Origin: Flavobacteriales bacterium
Lineage (GTDB): Bacteria > Bacteroidota > Bacteroidia > Flavobacteriales_F > PHOS-HE28
NCBI GenBank assembly: GCA_020852835.1
Contig: JADZAC010000024.1
Coordinates: forward strand, 1-49,126
DNA length: 49,126 bases
Direction of reading: 5' to 3'
In this document: positions 8,545-16,691 of the stretch, piece by piece
Layout of the letters: every line of letters begins with the position of its first letter
Numbering within the stretch: position 1 is the first letter of the stretch
The notes under the pieces: model-generated
The model's database searches: none
What the model was told of the DNA's origin: nothing
What the model saw: the letters and a program-made list of their open reading frames with translations, nothing else
Program-made: the position numbers and the translations under genes

Positions 8545-8659
8545 TGCGCCCATACCGGAGCGCTCCCGGCCAAAGCCCCGCCCCCGCATCCGCCCAACTC
8601 ACGGCAACGGGCCGCTGGCCCCAAGCTATCTTGCCCGGCCACTGCAGCTCCAACGCCCC

Positions 8660-9313
8660 ATGGCCGACCACCGATCTGACGACCGCTTCCGCCTGCCGCA
8701 GGCCGTGCCCTTGATGCAAAAGGCCATGGATATCCGGGAACTGGTGGAACACATCCTGGAGGCCGCACCCGAAGCCAAGCCCGATGCGCAAGCCCGGATC
8801 AGCCGTAAAAAAAGGCGCGAGGAAGAATTGCGGCGCGAAGCGCTCCAGGACCAGATCGACGAGATGTACGGCGCCTCCATGCTCATCCCTGCCAAGATCG
8901 CCGGGGCCGAGGGCGGCGACCTCTACGACATCCGCATGGAGAACGCCGCCTTGATACGCAAGGCCGCGCGTGAACTCGTCGTCGGCTTGCGCGGGCTGGA
9001 ACTCTTCGGCTACGATGAGCAACCCTATTTCGACCTCCTGCGCACCGAGATCGAAGCGTTCCGCAAGCTCTTTGTGGCCTGGGTGCAGGCATTCGACATC
9101 AACCGCTTCATCACCGACGACTGGGGCCTCTTCAATCCCCCCGGAGTAAACCCCGGCGACAACCTCATCGGCAACATAGGCCATGGCGATGAGCACGACG
9201 GGGATGACCTCGGCGACCTGTTCAACGACCAGGACGGCAGCGGCCCGTTCGACAGCCCGGAGGGGACCGATCCTTTTGGCAGTGACGACGAAGACGACGA
9301 TCTCCCGTTGTAG
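8660..9313 (+). CDS. Acidic protein of unknown function
   Basis: The product has 217 residues and no signal peptide or membrane segment. Residues 40-75 are charged and probably helical (RISRKKRREEELRREALQDQ). The middle part contains AARELVVGLRGLELFGYDEQPYFDLLRTEIEAFRKLFVAWV, which looks like a folded helical domain. The last 60 residues are acidic and rich in Gly and Asp, ending DDEDDDLPL. I do not recognise the family. A -7-like TATCTTGC at 8627-8634 suggests its own promoter with a short leader. Confidence 0.7.
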   Translation: MADHRSDDRFRLPQAVPLMQKAMDIRELVEHILEAAPEAKPDAQARISRKKRREEELRREALQDQIDEMYGASMLIPAKIAGAEGGDLYDIRMENAALIRKAARELVVGLRGLELFGYDEQPYFDLLRTEIEAFRKLFVAWVQAFDINRFITDDWGLFNPPGVNPGDNLIGNIGHGDEHDGDDLGDLFNDQDGSGPFDSPEGTDPFGSDDEDDDLPL

Positions 9314-9360
9314 CCGGTGCCCTTCCTCATCCGCCGCCACGGATCACCGAGCTTTGCCCC

Positions 9361-10545
9361 ATGCCCGACCTGAAAACCGCCTTTGCCCATAACCTGGCAC
9401 AAACCAGTCCTTTCCCCATCGCCTTGGACATAGTTCGGGCGGAAGGATGCCACCTGTTCGCCCGCGACGGCAAACGCTATTTGGACCTGGTGGCCGGCCT
9501 GGCCGTGAACAACACCGGGCACCGCCACCCCAAGGTGATCGCGGCGATCAAGGAGCAATTGGACCACTACCTGCACGTGATCCCGTACGGCGAATTCATC
9601 CAGGAGCCGCAAGTGCGCTACGCGGCACGGCTCACCGGCTTGCTGCCCCGCGGGCTGGACAGCGTGTACTTCGTGAACAGCGGTACCGAAGCCAACGAGG
9701 CCGCGCTGAAACTGGCCAAGCGCGTCACGGGCCGCACGCGGCTGATGGCCTGCCACAAAAGCTACCACGGCAGCACACACGGTTCGTTGAGCATCACCGG
9801 CAACGAGGAGAAGAAATACCGCAACCGCCCGTTGTTGCCCGATGTGCAGTTCATCACCTTCAACTCCGCGGATGAGCTGGGGCGCATTGATGAGCAATGC
9901 GCCGCCGTGGTGGTGGAAACGATCCAAGGCGATGCGGGCGTACGGATCCCCGATGCACCCTGGATGCAAGCATTGCGCAAGCGGTGCTCGGAAGTTGGGG
10001 CCATGCTCATCTTCGACGAGGTGCAGACGGGCTTCGGCCGCACGGGCTCGCTCTTCGCTTTTGAACAGTTCGGCGTGGTACCGGACATCCTGGTGCTGGG
10101 CAAGGCCTTGGGCGGGGGCATGCCCATGGGGGCTTTCGTCAGTGCAGGTGAACGCATGGCATTGTTCACGCACGATCCCGTGCTGGGGCACATCACCACC
10201 TTCGGCGGGCACCCGGTGAACTGTGCGGCAGGCATGGCAGCGCTGGAAGTACTGCTTGAGGAGGGCATGGTGGAGAACGCCCGGCGCATGGGCATGCTCT
10301 TCCAGGAATTGCTGGACCACCCGTCCATCTTGGAGGTGCGCGGCACCGGCCTCATGCTGGCCGTGGACCTCGGCGATGCGGAAAAGGTGCAGCGCGTGGT
10401 GCAAGGCTGCTTGGGGCGCGGGGTGCTGGGTTTCTGGTTCCTGAGCTGCCCCACGGCCTTCCGCATTGCGCCGCCGCTGTGCATCACGGAAGTGCAGGTG
10501 CGCGAGGCGTGCGCGGCGATCCTTCAAGAGGTAGGCCAATCGTGA
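9361..10545 (+). CDS. Class III aminotransferase (acetylornithine/ornithine type)
   Basis: The 394-residue product belongs to the PLP-dependent class III aminotransferases. Visible features are VYFVNSGTEANEAALKLAKR (phosphate-binding region), LIFDEVQTGFGRTG (Asp that contacts the pyridine nitrogen), and the PLP lysine K248 in LGKALGGGMPMGAF. The exact amino donor (acetylornithine, ornithine or another omega-amino acid) cannot be fixed. The C-terminus is odd: it ends ACAAILQEVGQS, whereas a second copy of the same coding segment past the Fic gene ends ACAAIRLELERL, which looks more like a native terminus and overlaps convergent lysA. I infer that the present last eight codons were acquired when the Fic segment was inserted. 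Confidence 0.9.
   Translation: MPDLKTAFAHNLAQTSPFPIALDIVRAEGCHLFARDGKRYLDLVAGLAVNNTGHRHPKVIAAIKEQLDHYLHVIPYGEFIQEPQVRYAARLTGLLPRGLDSVYFVNSGTEANEAALKLAKRVTGRTRLMACHKSYHGSTHGSLSITGNEEKKYRNRPLLPDVQFITFNSADELGRIDEQCAAVVVETIQGDAGVRIPDAPWMQALRKRCSEVGAMLIFDEVQTGFGRTGSLFAFEQFGVVPDILVLGKALGGGMPMGAFVSAGERMALFTHDPVLGHITTFGGHPVNCAAGMAALEVLLEEGMVENARRMGMLFQELLDHPSILEVRGTGLMLAVDLGDAEKVQRVVQGCLGRGVLGFWFLSCPTAFRIAPPLCITEVQVREACAAILQEVGQS
10469..10521 (+). repeat. 53-bp direct repeat, proximal copy (in aminotransferase 3' end)
   Basis: Identical over 53 bp to 11391-11443. It starts CGCCGCCGCTGTGCATCACG and ends GCGGCGATC. It lies within the aminotransferase gene and encodes the PPLCITEVQVREACAAI part of the protein. 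The two copies flank the Fic gene, so that 922 bp (10522-11443) form one repeat unit plus cargo. Confidence 0.95.
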
Positions 10546-10609
10546 TCAAGCGAAATTTCGGCACTAGCGTTGTTATATTAGAAGCACGGCCAGAGGCCGA
10601 CCATTTTCC

Positions 10610-11350
10610 ATGGCCTACGAATCACCACTTCTCCATATCCTGCGCCGTGAAAAAGAGGGCCATTACAAAGGGGGATTGTACCACCACGTTCAAATCAAGT
10701 TGGCATACAACACCAACCGCATCGAGGGCAGCAAGCTGTCCGAGGAACAAACCCGGTACATCTACGAGACCAACACACTGCATTTGGAACCTGGTTCAGA
10801 TGCTGCCAATGTGGATGACATACTTGAAACGGTGAACCACTTTAGCTGCTTCGACCACCTGCTGGACATTGCCGATCAGCCATTGTCCGAAGCACACATC
10901 AAACAATTCCACCGGCTCTTGAAGGCGAATACCTCGGATGCCAGGAAGACGTGGTTCAATATTGGCGGTTACAAAACACGGCCCAATGAAGTAGGCGGAA
11001 TGGGAACTACGCTACCTGCCTTGGTGCCACCAGCCATGTCCGCTTTACTGGAAGAATATGGCGTGACGGAGCAGGTAACGGTACAGAGCATCATCGATTT
11101 CCATTTTCGTTTCGAACGGATCCACCCGTTCCAGGATGGCAACGGGCGCGTTGGCAGACTGATCATGTTCAAGGAGTGCCTTGCGCATGGGATCGTGCCC
11201 TTCATCCTTGAGGATGCCCATAAGTTCTACTATTACCGCGGCCTCGCGGAGTATCCGGCAACGCCGGGTTATTTGATCGACACCTGCCTTTCCGCACAAG
11301 ACAAATTCAGGCAGGCCCTGTCCTACTTCCATCCCGAAGAGCAGGGTTGA
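10610..11350 (+). CDS. Fic family protein (AMP-transferase fold)
   Basis: The 246-residue product has the full Fic core motif HPFQDGNGRVGR starting at His172, whose histidine is the catalytic base for transfer of AMP or another phosphate-containing group to a target hydroxyl. Upstream, T35-N-R-I-E39-G40 matches the inhibitory helix motif [S/T]xxxE[G/N]; its position before the Fic core suggests an intramolecular (class II) self-inhibited enzyme. There is no membrane segment and no separate antitoxin gene. Its GC content is visibly lower than that of its neighbours and it lies between two 53-bp direct repeats of the aminotransferase 3' end, so it was probably acquired. The target protein is unknown. 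Confidence 0.9.
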   Translation: MAYESPLLHILRREKEGHYKGGLYHHVQIKLAYNTNRIEGSKLSEEQTRYIYETNTLHLEPGSDAANVDDILETVNHFSCFDHLLDIADQPLSEAHIKQFHRLLKANTSDARKTWFNIGGYKTRPNEVGGMGTTLPALVPPAMSALLEEYGVTEQVTVQSIIDFHFRFERIHPFQDGNGRVGRLIMFKECLAHGIVPFILEDAHKFYYYRGLAEYPATPGYLIDTCLSAQDKFRQALSYFHPEEQG

Positions 11351-11390
11351 TCGTGGCAAATGGCCATCGCTCCTCCTACTCGGCATCCGA

Positions 11391-11443
11391 CGCCGCCGCT
11401 GTGCATCACGGAAGTGCAGGTGCGCGAGGCGTGCGCGGCGATC
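11391..11443 (+). repeat. 53-bp direct repeat, distal copy (after Fic gene)
   Basis: Identical to 10469-10521. Its last two bases (11442-11443) are part of the stop codon of lysA, which is read on the other strand. The match ends sharply at both sides: G versus A before it, and CTTC versus AGGC after it. Confidence 0.95.
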
Positions 11444-11467
11444 AGGCTGGAATTGGAGCGGCTGTAA
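11393..11467 (+). pseudogene. Orphan C-terminal fragment of the aminotransferase gene
   Basis: Read in the aminotransferase frame, this segment gives 24 codons (PPLCITEVQVREACAAI, then RLELERL) and a TAA stop at 11465-11467. It has no start and no upstream domain. It is most simply the original 3' end of the gene at 9361, cut off when the Fic-bearing segment was inserted. Its end overlaps the convergent lysA gene by 26 bp. Confidence 0.8.
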
Positions 11468-12704
11468 CCGTTTCCAGGTCCGCCTCCTCCTGCGTGGCCA
11501 GGAGGTCTTCCAGGCTTTCCCGCCTGCGCACCAGCACGGCTTTCCCGTCTTTCACAAGTACTTCCGCCGGCCGCAAGCGCGAGTTGTAGTTGCTGGCCAT
11601 GCTGTAGCCATAGGCCCCGGCGTTGAGGAAAGCGAGCACATCCCCCTCCTGCACTTCAGGCAGTTGGCGGTCCCAGGCGAAGGTGTCCGTTTCGCAGATG
11701 TAGCCCACCACGGTGTAGATCCGCTTGCGCCCTTCCGGTCTGCTGATGTTGGCAATGCCGTGGTAACTGCCGTAGAGCATGGGCCGGATCAAGTGGTTCA
11801 AGCCGCTGTTCACCCCGGTGAACACCGTGGCGGTGGTCTGTTTCACCAGCGATGCCGAAACCAGCAGCACGCCCGCTTCGCTCACCAGGAACTTGCCCGG
11901 CTCAAACCACAGTTCCACCGGAACCGGGCGCTCCGCATTGAACGCCTGGATGCGAGCGGCAAGGCGTTGGCCCAGATCCTCCACGTCCGTGGCGATGTCC
12001 TCGGGCTTGTAGGGCACTTTGAACCCGCTGCCCAGGTCCAGGAAACGCAGGTTGGGGAACAGGGCAGCACATTCCAGCAGCAGCTCGGCGGCGCGCATGA
12101 ACACTTCCGTGTCCAGGATGTCGCTGCCCGTGTGCATGTGCAGGCCGTCCACGCGCAGCCCGTAAGTCTTCACCACGCGCTCCACATGGCGCAGTTGGTG
12201 GATGCTGATGCCGAACTTGCTGTCGATGTGGCCGGTGCTGATGCGCTCGTTGCCGCCGGCCATGATGTGCGGATTGATGCGTATGCACACCGGTACGCTG
12301 CCTCCGTATTCACTGCCGAACCGCTCCAGCACCGGGATGCTGTCAATGTTGATCTCCACGCCCAGCTTGGCCGCCTGCCGGTATTCCTCAAAGGGCACCA
12401 TGTTGGGCGTGAAGAGGATCTCTTCCGGCTTGTACCCTGCCTTCAGCCCGATCAGCACCTCCTCGATGCTTACCGTGTCCAAACCCAGCCCCAGGCTGCG
12501 GACATGCCGCAGCACGGCCAGGTTCGTCAACGCCTTGCACGCATACATGAAGCGCGTCGGGGTGCCCTTGAACGCCTTCTTGAGCCGTTTCGCCTGGCGG
12601 CCGATCACGACTGCATCATAGACATACACCGGCGTTCCCGCCAGTTCGGCAATGCGGCTTGCCTGCACACCACCGATGTGGTACGCTCCCCCCCGAAGTT
12701 CCAT
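11442..12704 (-). CDS. lysA: Diaminopimelate decarboxylase
   Basis: The 420-residue product catalyses the last step of lysine synthesis, meso-diaminopimelate to L-lysine plus CO2, with PLP. The fold type III barrel shows the PLP lysine K57 in YACKALTN, GLHMHTGSDI, FLDLGSGFKVPY, and the C-terminal ICETDTF and LNAGAYGYSMASNYNSR that complete the active site. Length and order fit LysA; the 'GAYGYSMASNYN' form separates it from arginine or ornithine decarboxylases. The stop codon lies at the end of the distal 53-bp repeat, so the 3' end overlaps the orphaned aminotransferase tail. A TAGCTTCG box about 23 bp upstream of the start suggests an independent promoter. Confidence 0.92.
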   Translation of the reverse strand: MELRGGAYHIGGVQASRIAELAGTPVYVYDAVVIGRQAKRLKKAFKGTPTRFMYACKALTNLAVLRHVRSLGLGLDTVSIEEVLIGLKAGYKPEEILFTPNMVPFEEYRQAAKLGVEINIDSIPVLERFGSEYGGSVPVCIRINPHIMAGGNERISTGHIDSKFGISIHQLRHVERVVKTYGLRVDGLHMHTGSDILDTEVFMRAAELLLECAALFPNLRFLDLGSGFKVPYKPEDIATDVEDLGQRLAARIQAFNAERPVPVELWFEPGKFLVSEAGVLLVSASLVKQTTATVFTGVNSGLNHLIRPMLYGSYHGIANISRPEGRKRIYTVVGYICETDTFAWDRQLPEVQEGDVLAFLNAGAYGYSMASNYNSRLRPAEVLVKDGKAVLVRRRESLEDLLATQEEADLETVTAAPIPA

Positions 12705-12726
12705 GAGTTTTTGTTGTTGAAGGGTG

Positions 12727-12759
12727 CGAAGCTATGGTGCAATGGCACGCATCCGCCAA
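12727..12759 (-). promoter_or_regulatory. Probable lysA promoter
   Basis: On the minus strand, TTG at 12759-12757 and TAGCTTCG at 12734-12727 are separated by 22 bp, close to the Bacteroidota -33/-7 layout. The lysA start codon follows at 12704. Confidence 0.4.
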
Positions 12760-12922
12760 GGGTTTCCGGGGCACTTGGCCTTCCCCGCGAACCACGAACT
12801 GGTCGCCGGTCCCTAATTCGTGGCGAATAGCGCCCGAGGGCGTTGCGGCAATGCCGGTTTCCCGCGTACGCCGATCGGAACAGGTTCCCGAAACACCATC
12901 GCAGGTGCACGACGGGGGCAGC

Positions 12923-13291
12923 TCAATACTGCCCCGTGTTCAGCATCACCAGGGTGCACGCCTCCAGCGTTTCGATGCCGGCAGCATGCGCCGCCCGTTC
13001 GAACGCGGGATTCTCGGCGCCGGGGTTGAAGATGATCCGCTTGGGCTTCATGGCCAGGATGCGTGCTTGCCAAGGTTCCTGGTTGTGGGCGCTGAGGTAC
13101 ATGGTCACCGTATCCACGTGCAGTCCTGCCGGAAGATCTTTTTCAATGTGCACATCCCCCACCCGCCCTTCCTTCAGGCCCACGGCCACCACGGGCAGGC
13201 CATGGGTACGCAGGCTGCGGACGGCCCTGTTGGAATAACGTTCCTCCTTCAGGCTTGCGCCCAGCACCAATGTTGTCTTCTCCATCGCCAT
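12923..13291 (-). CDS. CoA-binding domain protein
   Basis: The 122-residue product is a single Rossmann-like CoA-binding domain. It opens TTLVLGASLKEERYSNRAVRSL, the usual nucleotide-binding strand and loop with the YSN(R/K)A motif, and ends IIFNPGAENPAFERAAHAAGIETLEACTLVML with the GxEN and late Cys of this family. The substrate or partner is unknown. Two starts are possible, ATG 13291 and ATG 13285 (MEKTTLVLG). It starts 10 bp after the epimerase gene and may be co-transcribed with it. Confidence 0.82.
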   Translation of the reverse strand: MAMEKTTLVLGASLKEERYSNRAVRSLRTHGLPVVAVGLKEGRVGDVHIEKDLPAGLHVDTVTMYLSAHNQEPWQARILAMKPKRIIFNPGAENPAFERAAHAAGIETLEACTLVMLNTGQY

Positions 13292-13301
13292 GATCTACCG
13301 G

Positions 13302-14288
13302 CTAGCGCCAGTGTTCCGCATACCAAGGTACGGCTTTATCAAGCCCGGCATCCAGGCCGATCAAGGGCTCGTATCCCAGTTGCCGGCGTGCATGCCCGAT
13401 ATCGGCCAGTGAATCCCGCACATCACCGGGCCGGTCGGGGCCATGGCTCGGCGCCATGGAGGCCACCCGGGGATCGAGGCGTGCCAAACGCTGTTGCAGT
13501 TTGGCCAGCAGTTCGCGCAGGTCGCAGCGCGCCCCGCAGGCAATGTTGTACACCTCACCGGCCCGATGGGGCGGTGCGGCCAAGGCCAGCATAACGGCTT
13601 GAACGGCGTTGCCCACGTAGGTGAAGTCGCGCGTTTGCAGGCCATCCCCGTGCAACAACGGTGCTTCATGCCGCAGCAGCGCGCGGATGAACTTGGGTAT
13701 GGCTGCGGCATAGGCCCCCTCGGGATCTTGCCGCTCGCCGAAGATGTTGAAGAAGCGCAGGCCGATGGCTTCCATGCCGAACATGCGCGCATAGAGGCCG
13801 GCATAGGTTTCGTCCATGGCCTTGGTCACCGCGTAGGGTGAGAGCAAGCCGCCTTCCGTGCCTTCTCGCTTGGGCAGTACCGCACTATCACCGTACACAC
13901 TGCTGCTGCTGGCATATACCAAGCGCTTCAGCCCCAGTGCACGGGCCGCTTCCAGCACTTGGAGAAACCCGGCCAGGTTGGCCTGCTCGCTGTCAAGCGG
14001 GCGGGCTATGGAGCGCGGCACGCTGCCCAAGGCGGCCAAGTGCACTATTGCATCCGCGCCTTTCATGGCCGCATGCACATCGGCCGCGTCGCAGATGTCC
14101 GCCTTGATGAAGCGGAAGTCCTCCCGGGGCCGCAGATGCGCGATGTTGGCCTCGTTGCCCGTAGCGAGGTTGTCCAAGCAGCGCACCTGCGCCCCTGCCG
14201 CCAGCAATGCCTCACAGACGTGTGAGCCGATGAAGCCCGCGCCGCCGGTGACCAGGACAGGGCTATTGCGGCCGGTCGCCCCCATCAC
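13302..14288 (-). CDS. NAD-dependent nucleotide-sugar epimerase/dehydratase (extended SDR)
   Basis: The 328-residue product has the extended short-chain dehydrogenase fold: the NAD-binding GGAGFIGS at residues 15-22, the serine-rich YASSSSVYG, and the catalytic Y152-x-x-x-K156 (in PYAVTKAMDE). LRFFNIFGERQDP and RDFTYVGNAVQA are typical of UDP-glucose or UDP-N-acetylglucosamine 4-epimerases. It probably supplies sugar nucleotides for surface polysaccharide. The exact sugar cannot be read from the sequence. One base separates its stop codon from the rny stop-side boundary region, since rny ends at 14290 on the same strand and lies upstream in transcription. Confidence 0.87.
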   Translation of the reverse strand: MMGATGRNSPVLVTGGAGFIGSHVCEALLAAGAQVRCLDNLATGNEANIAHLRPREDFRFIKADICDAADVHAAMKGADAIVHLAALGSVPRSIARPLDSEQANLAGFLQVLEAARALGLKRLVYASSSSVYGDSAVLPKREGTEGGLLSPYAVTKAMDETYAGLYARMFGMEAIGLRFFNIFGERQDPEGAYAAAIPKFIRALLRHEAPLLHGDGLQTRDFTYVGNAVQAVMLALAAPPHRAGEVYNIACGARCDLRELLAKLQQRLARLDPRVASMAPSHGPDRPGDVRDSLADIGHARRQLGYEPLIGLDAGLDKAVPWYAEHWR

Positions 14289-14289
14289 C

Positions 14290-15837
14290 CTACTTGGCCA
14301 CGGCCATGGACCGCTTCTCGCGGATCACCACCACCTTTACTTGGCCGGGGTAGGTCATTTCATTCTGGATGCGGTCGGCAATGCTCATGCTGATGTTGTC
14401 GGCCTCGCCATCGGTCACCCGTTCGCTTTCCACCATCACGCGCAGCTCGCGGCCGGCCTGGATGGCAAAGGCTTTCGACACGCCGTTGTAGCTCATGGCG
14501 ATGCTCTCCAGGTCCTTGAGCCGCTTGATGTACTGCTCCACGGCCTCGCGCCGGGCGCCCGGGCGTGCGCCGCTGATGGCGTCGCAGGCCTGCACGATGG
14601 GCGAGATCATGCTGGTCATCTCGATCTCGTCGTGGTGGGCGCCGATGGCGTTGCACACATCGGGTTTCTCGCCGTATTTCTCGGCCAGCTTCATTCCCAG
14701 CAAGGCGTGCGGCAGTTCGGGCTCATCCTCGGGCACCTTGCCGATGTCGTGCAGCAGGCCCGCGCGTTTGGCGGCCTTCACGTTCAGGCCCAGTTCCGCG
14801 GCCATGGTGGCGCACAGGTTGGCGGTTTCGCGGCTGTGCTGCAGCAGGTTCTGCCCGTAGCTGCTGCGATAGCGCATGCGGCCCACCATGCGCATGAGTT
14901 CGGTGTGCAGGCCGTGGATGCCCAGGTCGATGCAGGTGCGTTTGCCGATCTCCAGGATCTCTTCTTCGAGGTGTTTTTTGGTCTTGGCCACGATCTCTTC
15001 GATGCGCCCGGGGTGGATGCGCCCGTCCTTCACCAGTTGGTGCAGGGCGAGGCGCGCCATTTCGCGCCGCACCGGATCGAAGCAGCTGAGGATGATGGCA
15101 CCGGGGGTGTCGTCCACCACGATCTCCACGCCGGTGGCCTCTTCCAGCGCCCGTATGTTGCGGCCTTCCCGGCCGATGATCCGTCCCTTGAATTCATCGT
15201 TCTCGATGTGGAAGGTGCTCACCGCGTTTTCCACCGCATGTTCCGTGGCCACCCGCTGGATGGTTTGGATGATGATGCGCTTGGCTTCCTTGTTGGCGTT
15301 GAGCTTGGCTTCTTCCATGGTGTCCTTCACCAAGGCCATGGCCCCGGTGCGCGCCTCGTCCCGCAAGGAATCCATCAACTGCTGCTTGGCATCGGAGGCG
15401 CTGATGCCGCTGATGCGCTCCAGCTGGGCCACTTGCTTTTCATGGGCCCTGTCCAATTCCTGGCGCCGTACTTCCATCCCTTGCAGGCGCTGCTCCAGGT
15501 CCTGCCGTTTGGCTTCCACGGACTTCTCCTTTTGGGCAAGGTCCTGTTGCTGGCGGCTGAGCTGCTGTTCTCGCTGCTTGTGTTTCTCGGCCCCCTGCTG
15601 CAGGCGCTTGTCTTTTTCGCGCGCCTCTTGTTCGTGCGCTTCCTTCATCTGGAGGAACTTCTCCTTGGCTTGCAGGATCTTTTCCTTTTTAATGGCCTCT
15701 CCCTCGGCTTCCGCTTTCTGCAAAATGCCCGTACTGCGTTTCTTCAACAGGCCGTTGAGCACGAAGTACACCACGCCGCCGCCGGCGAGCACGCCCACCA
15801 GCACGCCTATCATTACTGCTACGATGTCAAATCCCAT
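14290..15837 (-). CDS. rny: Ribonuclease Y
   Basis: The 515-residue product is a membrane-anchored endoribonuclease that starts mRNA decay. An N-terminal membrane helix (residues 5-27) is followed by a long charged coiled coil (about 30-150, rich in K, E, Q), a KH RNA-binding domain ([17 protein letters not shown] and [14 protein letters not shown]), and a metal-dependent HD domain ([17 protein letters not shown], then [21 protein letters not shown] and GAHHDEIEM). Length matches the family. It follows zapA by 60 bp on the same strand, an arrangement often seen in Bacteroidota. Confidence 0.95.
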   Translation of the reverse strand: MGFDIVAVMIGVLVGVLAGGGVVYFVLNGLLKKRSTGILQKAEAEGEAIKKEKILQAKEKFLQMKEAHEQEAREKDKRLQQGAEKHKQREQQLSRQQQDLAQKEKSVEAKRQDLEQRLQGMEVRRQELDRAHEKQVAQLERISGISASDAKQQLMDSLRDEARTGAMALVKDTMEEAKLNANKEAKRIIIQTIQRVATEHAVENAVSTFHIENDEFKGRIIGREGRNIRALEEATGVEIVVDDTPGAIILSCFDPVRREMARLALHQLVKDGRIHPGRIEEIVAKTKKHLEEEILEIGKRTCIDLGIHGLHTELMRMVGRMRYRSSYGQNLLQHSRETANLCATMAAELGLNVKAAKRAGLLHDIGKVPEDEPELPHALLGMKLAEKYGEKPDVCNAIGAHHDEIEMTSMISPIVQACDAISGARPGARREAVEQYIKRLKDLESIAMSYNGVSKAFAIQAGRELRVMVESERVTDGEADNISMSIADRIQNEMTYPGQVKVVVIREKRSMAVAK

Positions 15838-15897
15838 TTTTCACTGTTTATTGGTTGCACAGTGAACCATGGGGTCCTTCGGGGAGGGTTCAGGGGA

Positions 15898-16200
15898 TCA
15901 GCCGGCGAGGTCTTTCAGCAACAGGTCCAGTTCGTCAAGCACCGCTTGGTCGATGTTGACAGGCTGGGTTTTGGCCAGGTTCAGCGCCCGGGTGGTCACC
16001 TCCAGGGCGGCCATGGCCAACAGGTCCTGCTTGTCGGTCAGCGGATAGCTGGCCTTCAAGCGGTTGATGCTTTCATTGATCTCGTTTGCCGCCGTACGGA
16101 TGTTTTCCTCTTCATCCGGGTGGATGGTGAGCGGATATGCCCTTCCGGCCAGCTCGATCCGGATCGCTCTTTCCTCGGTGGTGTTCGCTCCTGTGCCCAT
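15898..16200 (-). CDS. zapA: Cell division protein ZapA-like
   Basis: The 100-residue product matches the ZapA fold: a short beta region (AIRIELAGRAYPLTIHPDEEENIRTAA), then a helix (NEINESINRL) and a C-terminal coiled coil (LLAMAALEVTTRALNL). ZapA bundles FtsZ filaments at the division site. I chose ATG 16200 rather than 16224 because it overlaps the upstream stop as TGATG, a sign of translational coupling. It lies between a coiled-coil gene and rny. Confidence 0.8.
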   Translation of the reverse strand: MGTGANTTEERAIRIELAGRAYPLTIHPDEEENIRTAANEINESINRLKASYPLTDKQDLLAMAALEVTTRALNLAKTQPVNIDQAVLDELDLLLKDLAG

Positions 16201-16487
16201 CAGCTGTTCATCAGCGCCAAGCACTGGTCGATTTCCTGCACCAGTTCGTCGATCCTTTCCTTCGTTCCTTCCCGGCTTGGCGCCCCAAAGGACGCTGCCG
16301 CCTTGCGAAGGACCTCGTTCTCCTGTTCCAGTTCCTTGATCCGGGCGCTGAGCACTTCCCGCTCGCGGGCGGCTTGGTGCACACGGCCTTCCGCAGCTAC
16401 CACCGCCACCCTTAGCCGGTGGCGTTCCGCCTGCAGCTGCTTTGCCTCCGTGCGCGCTTTTCCGATGCGCTCCAACAACCTTTCCAT
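16200..16487 (-). CDS. Small coiled-coil protein upstream of zapA
   Basis: The product (95 residues from ATG 16487; 107 from 16523) is almost entirely helical and charged, with heptad-like spacing through ERIGKARTEAKQLQAERHR and ARIKELEQENEVLR. I do not know a name for it. Its stop overlaps the zapA start by one base (TGATG), so the two are probably made together, and a role in division or as a ZapA partner (like ZapB) is a guess from this coupling. Confidence 0.65.
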   Translation of the reverse strand: MERLLERIGKARTEAKQLQAERHRLRVAVVAAEGRVHQAAREREVLSARIKELEQENEVLRKAAASFGAPSREGTKERIDELVQEIDQCLALMNS

Positions 16488-16691
16488 GGCTCTGAACAAA
16501 AGACCGTTATGGTCCACGGACAAAGATAACCGGCCATCGCGGACCCGAGCCGCATTGTTTCCACGCCACCTTGTTCATCGCCGTGCCGCCCGCACCGCCT
16601 ACCAGCCTCTTGGAGGGGGTACCTTGCCGCCCCTTGGCACAGGCGTTGCAACTACGGAACACTTCGGCGCAACCCTCCTAAATCCTTCGCA

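Noticed and set aside
12705-12922. Possible RNA gene or riboswitch upstream of lysA
   Set aside because: Only a short CCACGAA/TTCGTGG pair and a small GC hairpin are visible; no known lysine-riboswitch or tRNA pattern.
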